A stretch of 64,000 nt of DNA from Solilutibacter silvestris. GTDB taxonomy: Bacteria; Pseudomonadota; Gammaproteobacteria; Xanthomonadales; Xanthomonadaceae. Shown piece after piece: positions 1 through 6,903 of the stretch. Location: assembly GCF_002895945.1 (NCBI RefSeq), contig NZ_NPZB01000001.1:821501-885500 (forward strand), written 5' to 3'. Below the pieces are notes generated by a model that was given only the letters and a program-made list of their open reading frames with translations, was not told the origin of the DNA and made no database searches. A program made the position numbers and the translations under genes. Positions within the stretch are counted from its first letter, which is position 1. The number at the start of each line of letters is the position of its first letter.

Positions 1-902
1 ATGTCATCATCTTCCCCGCCCGCCACCAGGCGATGGTCACCTGTCGTCCGCAGGTAGATGTAGGGACGTGCCGACTCCCACACCAGAGTGGTTTCCAGGA
101 CCCCAAGCGCTTCGACGGGAATGGGTTCGGTCACGAAGGCATAGCTGCTCCTGTTCTTCGCAAGCGGGCGAGCAAGGAATCCCTCGCTCTCATAGCCAGC
201 CGCGATCACCGCGTGCTTGCAATGGATAACGGCGCCATTCGAGGTGCGCAGCTCGACATGACGCGGGTGGACATCCAGTGCTTCCACACGGGTATGGTCG
301 TGGATGGCAGCGCCTTGGTTGGCCAAGCGCCCCAGCAGTCGGTAGGTGAGGCGATAGGGGTCCACGCGTGCCGCCTTCGCCGACAGGATCGCGCAAGGCG
401 CGTGGATTCCGGAAAACTCCAGCAACGAGGGTGCGTCCAGCCATGTGACATCGATGCCGTATTGCGCTCGCAGCTGGCACTCCCGCTCAAGGGCTTTCCG
501 GTGACGCGGGCGGCTGGCGAAATAAAGGCTCTGCATCGGCTGGAACTCGACATCGCGCAGCGAGCGTGCCACGTCCCCGATCTGGTCTATCGCGTCCACG
601 CACGACCCGTAGGCAAGCGCGGCGTTCGCCACTCCGAATGCCTTGGCCAGATCCGTCATGTGCGTATCGATTTCGTATTGCAGCAGGGCGGTGCTGGCGC
701 AGGTGCTTCCCCAGCCGACATCCCGCTGATCCAGCACGGCGACTTCATGGCCATGCTCGACCAGGTCATGGGCGACCAGGGCGCCCGTCACTCCCGCGCC
801 GATGATTGCGACATCACAGCGAAGGTCTTGTTCCAAAGGGGGAAATGCACGCAGCAAACCGTTCTTGATCGCCCAGTACGGGTAACCGCTCTTGAGATCC
901 AT
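1..902 (-). CDS. FAD-dependent oxidoreductase (DAO family), C-terminus cut by window edge
   Basis: The gene runs leftwards off the window, leaving about 300 residues visible. Residues 31-47 hold a Rossmann FAD-binding motif (VAIIGAGVTGALVAHDL), followed by a WGSTCASTALLQYEID block typical of D-amino-acid/glycine-oxidase-like (DAO) flavoproteins. The reaction would be oxidation of an amine or amino acid with FAD; the substrate cannot be read from the sequence. The start at 902 gives MDLKSGYPYW, which I recall as a common beginning in relatives. An in-frame ATG at 953 would add 17 residues and cannot be excluded. The next gene at 1057 is divergent. The family call is firm and the exact enzyme is open. 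Confidence 0.82.
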   Translation of the reverse strand, partial: MDLKSGYPYWAIKNGLLRAFPPLEQDLRCDVAIIGAGVTGALVAHDLVEHGHEVAVLDQRDVGWGSTCASTALLQYEIDTHMTDLAKAFGVANAALAYGSCVDAIDQIGDVARSLRDVEFQPMQSLYFASRPRHRKALERECQLRAQYGIDVTWLDAPSLLEFSGIHAPCAILSAKAARVDPYRLTYRLLGRLANQGAAIHDHTRVEALDVHPRHVELRTSNGAVIHCKHAVIAAGYESEGFLARPLAKNRSSYAFVTEPIPVEALGVLETTLVWESARPYIYLRTTGDHRLVAGGEDDD

Positions 903-1056
903 CGGTTGCGGCCCGATGCGATGCACGATTCCAGCCGGCAAGGGAATTGCCATGACAATCGCACGAGTCTTGTCGACAACAGTTGAAATCCATGGTCGCA
1001 CGCTCTGTTGCGCTGCGGTTCAGGCACTTCTGTCGGGTTCAGCCACCGCGCGTACC

Positions 1057-1593
1057 ATGGATTTTGACATGAAAGCATTCCTGCGAATCATTCCAATCGT
1101 TCATGCCCTGATGGCTTCGCTATTTGCGCTATCAGCGCTTTCGCTTATTTTCATTGCAGTCAAAATCGGTGTCTCGACCTTTTCCGGCGACATGGGCCGG
1201 TCGGCAGCCCAGAACATCGTCGAGGCCATGGGCGTTCTTGCCTCGGCTGTCGTTGCGCTGCAAATCGCGCAAACCATTGCCGAGGAAGAGGTCGTCCGCG
1301 ACGCCCACGTCAGTGGTCCGACGCGGGTACGCCGTTACTTGTCCAGGTTCATGGTGGTTGTCATTGTGGCGCTCGCAGTCGAGGGTCTTGTCGCGACATT
1401 CCGCGCAGCTGACAACAACTCGGGACAGCTGTTTCATGCGGCAGCCATGATATTGGCGGTGGGAGCGCTGCTGGCTGGCTGGGGCTTCTTTATCCGAATG
1501 AATTGCTATGCCGAGGAGCTTGAACCCGAAGCAATGGAAGAGGCCAAGCGCGAGGACGTCAAGCTGGGCCAAGGTGGAAAGCGCGCGTCTTGA
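1057..1593 (+). CDS. small integral membrane protein, unknown function
   Basis: 178 residues with four likely membrane segments: near residues 5-32, 50-70, 95-115 and 130-150. The ends are charged, with an acidic C-terminal tail (EELEPEAMEEAKRED). The reading frame is open from 892, but the hydrophobic start MDFDMKAFLRI at 1057 is the natural beginning; ATG 1069 is the alternative. No catalytic motif is visible and I do not recognise the family. It is transcribed away from the FAD oxidoreductase and converges on the small gene at 1623-1928. Confidence 0.65.
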   Translation: MDFDMKAFLRIIPIVHALMASLFALSALSLIFIAVKIGVSTFSGDMGRSAAQNIVEAMGVLASAVVALQIAQTIAEEEVVRDAHVSGPTRVRRYLSRFMVVVIVALAVEGLVATFRAADNNSGQLFHAAAMILAVGALLAGWGFFIRMNCYAEELEPEAMEEAKREDVKLGQGGKRAS

Positions 1594-1622
1594 CCATCGG
1601 CGTACCCAAGAAAAAGCATGGC

Positions 1623-1928
1623 TCAATGCACACTGACGATGCCAAGCAAGACTTCTTGCGGATTTGTATCGCCGTCCATCTTCAGTTCGATGGAGTGGAT
1701 GACTTCTTCATCCGTGACCAGAAGTTCCAAGGGAATGCCTTTCCCAAGTGACTCGGCATGCCCCCAGGAGCGAACTTCATGGAATTTCGATTTGATGATT
1801 CCAAGACGCCTGAATTGCCCGTACTTGCGCTCCATGTTGACAGACGGTTGCAAAAACAACGGAACGATCAACATCAGGTTCGAAGCATTCAACGGCGCAT
1901 AGACGCCGAAGGCAGTGCTATTGAGCAT
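1623..1928 (-). CDS. hypothetical protein, 101 aa
   Basis: A short protein of unknown family. I chose ATG 1928 because GGGAGA lies about 8 bases upstream; ATG 1955 would add nine residues. A sigma70-like promoter stands at 1978-2007 on the same strand, which supports transcription. The N-terminal third is mildly hydrophobic, and the C-terminal half alternates charged and aliphatic residues like a small folded domain (LELLVTDEEVIHSIELKMDGD). It converges on the membrane-protein gene ending at 1593. GC content is below that of the surrounding genes. The opposite strand also stays open here, but its product is Ser/Cys-rich and looks like an antisense artefact. Confidence 0.5.
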   Translation of the reverse strand: MLNSTAFGVYAPLNASNLMLIVPLFLQPSVNMERKYGQFRRLGIIKSKFHEVRSWGHAESLGKGIPLELLVTDEEVIHSIELKMDGDTNPQEVLLGIVSVH

Positions 1929-1977
1929 GGCCAATCTCCCGTCGTTGGATTCCATTGAAGTCCACTCGCGGGATTTT

Positions 1978-2007
1978 TTAATACAAACCCGGGAATTTGT
2001 TGTTCAA
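1978..2007 (-). promoter_or_regulatory. sigma70-like promoter for the 1623-1928 gene
   Basis: On the minus strand TTGAAC (2002-2007) is separated by 18 bases from TATTAA (1978-1983). This is a good match to -35/-10 boxes, about 50 bases before the chosen start codon, in an AT-rich stretch. Confidence 0.45.
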
Positions 2008-2081
2008 ATATTCTTAACCTTGCATAATCCCAGCGTTTTGTTGACTGCTTTTCGCGCAGGAATTGGAAAGTCTCCGTCACG

Positions 2082-2089
2082 GTTTCATG
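2082..2089. repeat. left target-site duplication GTTTCATG
   Basis: GTTTCATG directly abuts the outer base of the left terminal inverted repeat. The identical octamer in the same orientation directly abuts the right terminal repeat (15658-15665). Eight-base duplications are the usual footprint of IS1595-family transposition. Confidence 0.88.
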
Positions 2090-2114
2090 CGGTATTAGGT
2101 AGCACCTACACCCA
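2090..2114 (+). repeat. left terminal inverted repeat (25 bp)
   Basis: Starts CGGTATTAGGTAGCACCT and ends at the CACCCA block. It is the reverse complement of 15633-15657 except at one position (A2108). The inner part contains AGGT-AGC-ACCT, itself a small dyad. The identity stops after 25 bases on both sides. Confidence 0.9.
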
Positions 2115-2118
2115 AATT

Positions 2119-2199
2119 CATTGTCCCGTTAGGACAATGAGGTCGGTTCGAATGTCCGGACTGGACGTCAGCTGTATAGAGCCGTCCATTGTGGACGGC
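2119..2199. promoter_or_regulatory. cluster of GTCC/GGAC hairpins inside the left transposon end
   Basis: Two perfect 8-bp stems occur here: CATTGTCC-cgtta-GGACAATG (2119-2139) and GCCGTCCA-ttg-TGGACGGC (2181-2199). The palindrome GTCCGGAC (2154-2161) lies between them. They fill the non-coding stretch between the left repeat and the end of the XRE gene. They could be binding sites for the transposase or the XRE protein, or RNA hairpins that block read-through. A similar pair precedes the transposase (13983-14023). Confidence 0.5.
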
Positions 2200-2249
2200 G
2201 ATTTCTGGTCGTTTGGCGACACCAAAAGGCCCTGATGCACCAAAGCGTA

Positions 2250-2537
2250 TCAGCCAGGTTTCCTCTTCAACTTTCCGCGCCCGGCCTTGGTGGTATGGAC
2301 GATCTGTAACTCCCAGCGATCGACTAGGTCACGAAGGCTGATATCCAGCCCAGCGCAGTAATCCCGTAGCTCGACCAAATCCAGACGTCGGATAGCAAGT
2401 TCCACATTGCTGACGAAGGTCTGATTTCTGCCCAGGCGTTTCGCGAGTGTGGTCTGGACCATGCCGGCGTCCTCGCGTAACTGACGCAGTAAGGCTGCCA
2501 GTTCCAGGTTCTCGGCACGATACAAGCTCTTGGCCAT
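2250..2537 (-). CDS. XRE-family helix-turn-helix regulator
   Basis: 95 residues. Residues ~12-66 form a Cro/CI-type HTH (LRQLREDAGMVQTTLAKRLG, then NQTFVSNVELAIRRLD), followed by a short basic tail (GRGKLKRKPG). It is a DNA-binding cytoplasmic protein and the only recognisable regulator on the transposon. It is transcribed outwards towards the left end, divergent from the lipoprotein gene at 2655. The 117-bp gap between them holds two dyads that could be its operators. It may control cargo or transposase expression, but this is inferred from position only. The lambda-repressor-like domain is clear; no toxin-antitoxin partner is adjacent. Confidence 0.85.
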   Translation of the reverse strand: MAKSLYRAENLELAALLRQLREDAGMVQTTLAKRLGRNQTFVSNVELAIRRLDLVELRDYCAGLDISLRDLVDRWELQIVHTTKAGRGKLKRKPG

Positions 2538-2540
2538 GGG

Positions 2541-2604
2541 CCATCCCTCATTGCGGATGGCACCTAACTTATGCGTTGGTTCCGGTTACTCGGATACCCG
2601 GTAT
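2541..2604. promoter_or_regulatory. candidate operators between the XRE and lipoprotein genes
   Basis: CCATCC-N8-GGATGG (2541-2560) lies in the leader of the XRE gene, and ATACC-C-GGTAT (2594-2604) lies midway to the lipoprotein gene. The second overlaps CGGTATTAGG (2599-2608), identical to the outer ten bases of the transposon end. Divergent XRE promoters are commonly autoregulated at such dyads; binding here is inference. Confidence 0.4.
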
Positions 2605-2654
2605 TAGGATAATTTGATATTGTCATTGCCTTCATCTACTCGAGGGGAGCAGGT

Positions 2655-3470
2655 ATGGAAGGCTGGTTTTTGGATAGGAGAGGTTTTGACGGAAAGCGTC
2701 GGGTGTGGGTGGGTATGACCTTGCTTGCAGGATTGGCGCTAGTCGGCTGCAAGGGATCTGGACCTGCAGATCAAGCATTGGTCACGAGCGGGACTCAAGC
2801 GGAATACCGTGCTTCACTAGATCCCTTGATACCGAAAATGTCGAAGCACGAACTAGAGGCATTTGATTGGGCTGTCCAGGATTTCGATTTGGCCAAGCTG
2901 CAAAGTAGATATCCAGGCGCCAGTCCACGACAGATCATTCGTGGCGAGGTTCGCGACGTGCTGGATACTTACCCCGGCATGATCACTGAACTCCAGAAGA
3001 AAGCAGCGGCGGAGGCACCACTGCGCGCTGAGCTGAGTGAAATTACTGCCAAGGATGTCGATTTCGCAATCGAGAAAAACTTCTTCGGTCTGCAGCCGAT
3101 CATCAAAGCCACCGTGACAAACGCATCACGATATCCAGTCAGCCAGCTCAAGTGGCAAGCGGCACTCTATCTCGATGGTGCTAACAAGCCGGTGGCTCAA
3201 GCCGTTCTTAACAATGACTATCGACAGAATGGCGGCCTGAAAACGGGCGACCAATTCACGGCCCGTTTCCCAGTTGGTTATCTGAGAGGCGATGAGGCAT
3301 GGACGACTCTCGAGATCCGCAACGCCGCAAAGCGCCGAGTCACACTCGAGCCATTACTGGATACGATCCTGGATTTCGGTGACAGACAGTATCTAGCGGA
3401 GGATCCAGTCCTGCAGATTGAACGTAAGAAGGCCGCCATCGAAGCAGCCAAGCGCTACTCCGATATCTGA
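2655..3470 (+). CDS. putative lipoprotein, transposon cargo
   Basis: 271 residues. A basic N-region and hydrophobic stretch end in a lipobox (LALVGC, Cys about residue 32), so the product should be lipidated and envelope-anchored. An upstream GGGGAGCAGG supports ATG 2655. Residues ~40-110 are helical and charged (KHELEAFDWAVQDFDLAKLQ). Residues ~130-235 look like a beta-rich domain (IIKATVTNASRYPVSQLKW) of the kind seen in exported proteins with immunoglobulin-like folds. I do not recognise the full-length family. It is divergent from the XRE gene and convergent with the 819-aa gene. A periplasmic immunity role is possible given the toxin genes nearby, but nothing shows it. Confidence 0.75.
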   Translation: MEGWFLDRRGFDGKRRVWVGMTLLAGLALVGCKGSGPADQALVTSGTQAEYRASLDPLIPKMSKHELEAFDWAVQDFDLAKLQSRYPGASPRQIIRGEVRDVLDTYPGMITELQKKAAAEAPLRAELSEITAKDVDFAIEKNFFGLQPIIKATVTNASRYPVSQLKWQAALYLDGANKPVAQAVLNNDYRQNGGLKTGDQFTARFPVGYLRGDEAWTTLEIRNAAKRRVTLEPLLDTILDFGDRQYLAEDPVLQIERKKAAIEAAKRYSDI

Positions 3471-3480
3471 CCGGCCAACA

Positions 3481-3503
3481 AGGGCGCCTATAACGGGCGC
3501 CCT
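3481..3503 (+). terminator. possible terminator hairpin after the lipoprotein gene
   Basis: AGGGCGCC-N7-GGCGCCCT forms a perfect 8-bp GC-rich stem 10 bases after the stop codon. No strong T-run follows, so intrinsic termination would be weak. It lies between two convergent genes. Confidence 0.4.
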
Positions 3504-3565
3504 AGTGCTATTTGCAAACTCTCCCGGCGCTCGCGATAAGCCGAATGGGGCTGCCTCGGTTCAGT

Positions 3566-6025
3566 TCAATGGTGCGTCGGTGGAGTCTCGGGATCTTCAA
3601 GCGTCAACGTCATCACCGGCTCCTCGAAGGCGGTACGGCCCCAGCGGGTCAGCACGTCATGCAAGGCCTCCCACAACAACGACGGTGGCAGCTCGCGGAT
3701 ACGGTCGTAACGCGTGTCCCAGCCCTTCGCGATGGCCCGCTCGCCATTGCCGCGTAGCAGGTTAATGATGCGAGCTTCGAGCTGCGCACGACCTGGTCGG
3801 TGGCGTGCCTGGTAGTCCAGAGTTTCACGCATCGTCTTGTGTGCAAGGTAGTAGCACTGCGCAATGGACAGGTGCTCGAGTTGAATCCGGAATAAGCCGC
3901 GAGCGTCGTCCATGTTCGGCGTCGGCAAGTTGCGATCAGTCACCAAGTGGTCAAGATACGTCACCAGTTCCTCGACCCCAAGATCGCGGGCAAGAGTCGT
4001 GGCATGGTCACGCCAAGCCTCCGGCCACTGCCCGCGAGGCAGGTCGCGGATCGCCCGCTGCAGCGCGAGCGTATTTGCAGAAATGCGCCACACCACTCTC
4101 GAGAGATAGGCAGTCAGTCGCCCATCATCTTCAACCTTCACGACACCGGCGGGCGTCGATGCGTCGATGGCAAGTACTCCCTTGTTCATCAGTCCGAACA
4201 AGGTGCCAATGAACTTGTGGGTGGGCTCGAAGCTCTGACCGGAGATGTCCAGTGGCGCCAGCGTCCAGCGCACGTGATCAAGCGGGCTTGCACGCAGCAG
4301 CGCGATCAAGGTTGCGGCCTCTAGCAGGCTCAGGTCCTCGGCACGCACCCGCGTAGATTCTGGTTGCGGGTAGCGCGCCAGTGCTGCCGTTAGCCGGGTC
4401 TCCGGCGTGTCAGCGATTTCAGCAAGATCCATCATCTCGTGTGCGATCGCCGAGTCAACTCGCGACAGCGACAACGCCGCAAGGTGAGAAAGCACCGCCT
4501 TGCCGCCGTCGACTTCCGCCAGATCCATACCCCATTGTTCCAACAGCGCTTGGCCAGTGGCGGTTGGCGTCGCGTACAGCCAATCCAGTGCTCCGGTGAA
4601 CAGAGCTATTGGGTTTTCGAGGCTTTCGACGTCGACGCTGAGAGATTCCAGGGGCGCGGGAAAGCGATCGTCTTCGGCAGGTGGGATTCCAGCGGCGAGT
4701 TCGGCCAGTTCAGCCAGCACGGCGCCGGCGCCGATCGGATCCTCCGCATGGATCGCATGCGCTTCAAAAATGGCACGACTGATCCACCATGGCAGACCCT
4801 GAACAGGTGTGGCGCATAGTAGTTTCACCTGGTCGGGTTCGGGGTCCCGGTGCAGCACCGCGTCTGCTGCCAACATCAGACTCCAGCGTTCCCGCACGGC
4901 ACCGCCGAGTTGCGCCTCGACCTCGCGCCAACGCGAGGTGAAGTCGAAGCCAAAGTGCCCAAACTGCAGCACACCCTCCAGAGAGGGCGAGGCGACATAG
5001 GGGCCCCAAGTGTCGAGGTCTTCGTACCTTTCACCATGCGTGTCCCAAGCCCGCGCCACCAATGCCGTCGCCGCGTCACGTAGCCGGTCCTCCTGCCCAA
5101 ACTCCAAAGCCACCTGAAGCAGAAACTTCGGCGCCACAGTCGGGTCACGGCCGTCAACGACATGCGCGACCGCGGGCACGAACGCTGCAAGCTGATCCAG
5201 GACGGTCTCGTAGGCATCAGTCTCACCGGCACGCGCCCGATGTAGTGAGAGCATCGCGCGCATCTCCGAAAGAGAGGCCAGGTTCCTGTCACCGACCTGT
5301 GCATCTTGGCTCACCAGGCGCTCGAGCGCTTCGATCACGCGTTCAGCATCGTCCCAGCGCTCCAGTTGCATGGCATGGACATAAGCTTCATGGAAGACAT
5401 CCTCGTGGCGCGCCGACGGCAAGGTGCGCATGAGGTCTTCCAGGGCGCCCGGATCAAGATTGCCCGAGACACGTTGCTTGCCTGCGACGATCGCGTGTGG
5501 CCAAGCCCAGTCGGGGTAAAGCATGCGCGCCCGCGCGGCCTGCGGGCCTGCATCTTCGTGGTAGGTGCCGAGTACGTGGAATAGAGCATAGAAGACAAAC
5601 AGTGACGGTCGGTCGTGTGAGAGCGCCAACTTGAACAGCGCGTCGACGCGTGCCTTCCGCTCAGCCATGCGGTGCATGGTCTGCGCATCACCCAGTCCCC
5701 GTATGCGCCTGCCGCGGCTGCCGCCCAATACCCAAGCGAGCACTGCCTGGGCCTCTGGATGCTCGCCGACGTTCGACTCGCTCAGCAAGGCTTCTGCGCC
5801 GTCGTCATCGCCTTGCATTCCGAGGCAGAAGCCGTGCTTGGCGCGTTCGACCGGACTGGTATCGGCTGCGGCCGCATAACTGGAAGCGGCGGAGGCGTAA
5901 TCCTCGGAAAGCAACGCGCGATCAGCTTCGCTCCAATGAGCCGCTGGGGCGGAATTGGCCGAGCGTGCAGACAGCACTTCGTTGAGCGTGGGTGGCGGGC
6001 TTGATCGCTTCGAGCGTTTTGACAT
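3566..6025 (-). CDS. large helical-repeat protein of unknown function (819 aa), transposon cargo
   Basis: Starts MSKRSKRSSPPPTLNEVLSA: basic and disordered-looking, without a signal peptide, so probably cytoplasmic. The body (about residues 30-800) is rich in Ala/Leu/Glu helices with TPR-like character near the N-terminus (SEDYASAASSYAAAADTSPVERAKHGFCLG) and again around residues 180-260. No nuclease, protease, kinase or NTPase motif is visible. It is probably an alpha-solenoid scaffold or adaptor. It converges on the lipoprotein gene and is separated from the toxin-immunity pair by a 345-bp gap, so it need not share their operon. I cannot assign a function. A defence or toxin-handling role would be speculation from context. 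Confidence 0.72.
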   Translation of the reverse strand: MSKRSKRSSPPPTLNEVLSARSANSAPAAHWSEADRALLSEDYASAASSYAAAADTSPVERAKHGFCLGMQGDDDGAEALLSESNVGEHPEAQAVLAWVLGGSRGRRIRGLGDAQTMHRMAERKARVDALFKLALSHDRPSLFVFYALFHVLGTYHEDAGPQAARARMLYPDWAWPHAIVAGKQRVSGNLDPGALEDLMRTLPSARHEDVFHEAYVHAMQLERWDDAERVIEALERLVSQDAQVGDRNLASLSEMRAMLSLHRARAGETDAYETVLDQLAAFVPAVAHVVDGRDPTVAPKFLLQVALEFGQEDRLRDAATALVARAWDTHGERYEDLDTWGPYVASPSLEGVLQFGHFGFDFTSRWREVEAQLGGAVRERWSLMLAADAVLHRDPEPDQVKLLCATPVQGLPWWISRAIFEAHAIHAEDPIGAGAVLAELAELAAGIPPAEDDRFPAPLESLSVDVESLENPIALFTGALDWLYATPTATGQALLEQWGMDLAEVDGGKAVLSHLAALSLSRVDSAIAHEMMDLAEIADTPETRLTAALARYPQPESTRVRAEDLSLLEAATLIALLRASPLDHVRWTLAPLDISGQSFEPTHKFIGTLFGLMNKGVLAIDASTPAGVVKVEDDGRLTAYLSRVVWRISANTLALQRAIRDLPRGQWPEAWRDHATTLARDLGVEELVTYLDHLVTDRNLPTPNMDDARGLFRIQLEHLSIAQCYYLAHKTMRETLDYQARHRPGRAQLEARIINLLRGNGERAIAKGWDTRYDRIRELPPSLLWEALHDVLTRWGRTAFEEPVMTLTLEDPETPPTHH

Positions 6026-6370
6026 TGGAGATCACACGTATCTAGTTCAGTAGCATCAGTTGAAGGGTAGAGTCAGCATCGTCCCCCAATTCCATACCCT
6101 ATCGCATTCAAGGAATCGCTGGTTAGCAGCCTTTCCGCCGTACTACCTTGTGAACGATTTACCCCACACGCTGGGATCGACCAGCCCGCCATCTAATGTA
6201 ATAGCATCGAATCTGATTTGCGAACCGCCCGTTTCTGGCCGATTCCAGCCGATGTCTTTAATGCAGGTCAAGATGCCAGCGGCTGATCACAATTGATTGC
6301 CAAAAATGATCAGCTCACTGGTGGTTGCAACACAGGTCCGCACTCACGTCGGCGCCGCACCCACCTCGGG
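6026..6370. other. 345-bp non-coding gap inside the transposon
   Basis: No convincing gene on either strand: a 78-residue frame at 6060-6296 lacks a ribosome site and has non-protein-like composition. The stretch is less GC-rich than the chromosome. It holds one perfect inverted repeat, GCTGATCA-N17-TGATCAGC (6282-6289 / 6307-6314), which could be an operator or a remnant end of another element. It should contain the promoter of the 819-aa gene. Confidence 0.5.
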
Positions 6371-6901
6371 TCAGTTGCATGGAGATTTATCCAGAGCAAC
6401 CAGAATTAGTTCAGACTTTTGATTTGCAATTTCTGCAATAGGAGTGCAAACCGAGGTTGCCGCTACGTCTTGAAATAGCGACCTGTTGTTTTTTTTTGCC
6501 AATTCGAACTGGATATTACATGCCTTATTTAGGGACGCTGCATTGATTCGACGAATCACAGGGATTAAGTTGCGCCCCTTTGTTGAAACTTTGCAATGGA
6601 ATGTTTCAGACAGGCCTCCATCGAGCTGATATTGCACAAGAGAAACCAGGGTTGAATCCGCTTCCCTCCCTTTTAGTGCCGAAATCAATAGAACACCGAG
6701 CTCACCCCTATCGTCAGAGCAAGCCAGAGAATTCCGAATGCACTCAGCCTTTGATTCCTTGCTTTGCCCTGCAGCAACGGACCAGAAAACGGCATCTTTT
6801 GCCATTTTCAATTCTTGGTTGGCTCTAGGCTCTTGAGCAAAGCAGAAAACTGGAAGCAGGCCAGCAACTATTGCAGCAATGATTTTATTCACTTTATTCA
6901 C
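6371..6901 (-). CDS. exported candidate immunity protein for the RHS toxin
   Basis: 176 residues with a Sec signal peptide (NKIIAAIVAGLLPVFCFAQ; cleavage probably after CFA, residue 22). The mature part has six cysteines, as expected for a periplasmic protein. It starts at GTG 6901, two bases after the TAA of the RHS gene, so the two are translationally coupled. The order toxin then exported partner, and the shared lower-GC composition, match an effector-immunity pair. A periplasmic immunity protein fits a toxin domain that resembles peptidoglycan-acting Tlde1. I do not recognise the sequence family; the immunity role is inference from position, topology and composition. Confidence 0.7.
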   Translation of the reverse strand: MNKVNKIIAAIVAGLLPVFCFAQEPRANQELKMAKDAVFWSVAAGQSKESKAECIRNSLACSDDRGELGVLLISALKGREADSTLVSLVQYQLDGGLSETFHCKVSTKGRNLIPVIRRINAASLNKACNIQFELAKKNNRSLFQDVAATSVCTPIAEIANQKSELILVALDKSPCN

Positions 6902-6903
6902 TC

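Noticed and set aside
33..986. Plus-strand frame of 317 codons
   Set aside because: Antisense of the FAD oxidoreductase; only the minus-strand product has flavoprotein motifs.
6060..6296. 78-codon plus-strand frame in the transposon gap
   Set aside because: No ribosome site and an amino-acid composition unlike a folded protein.
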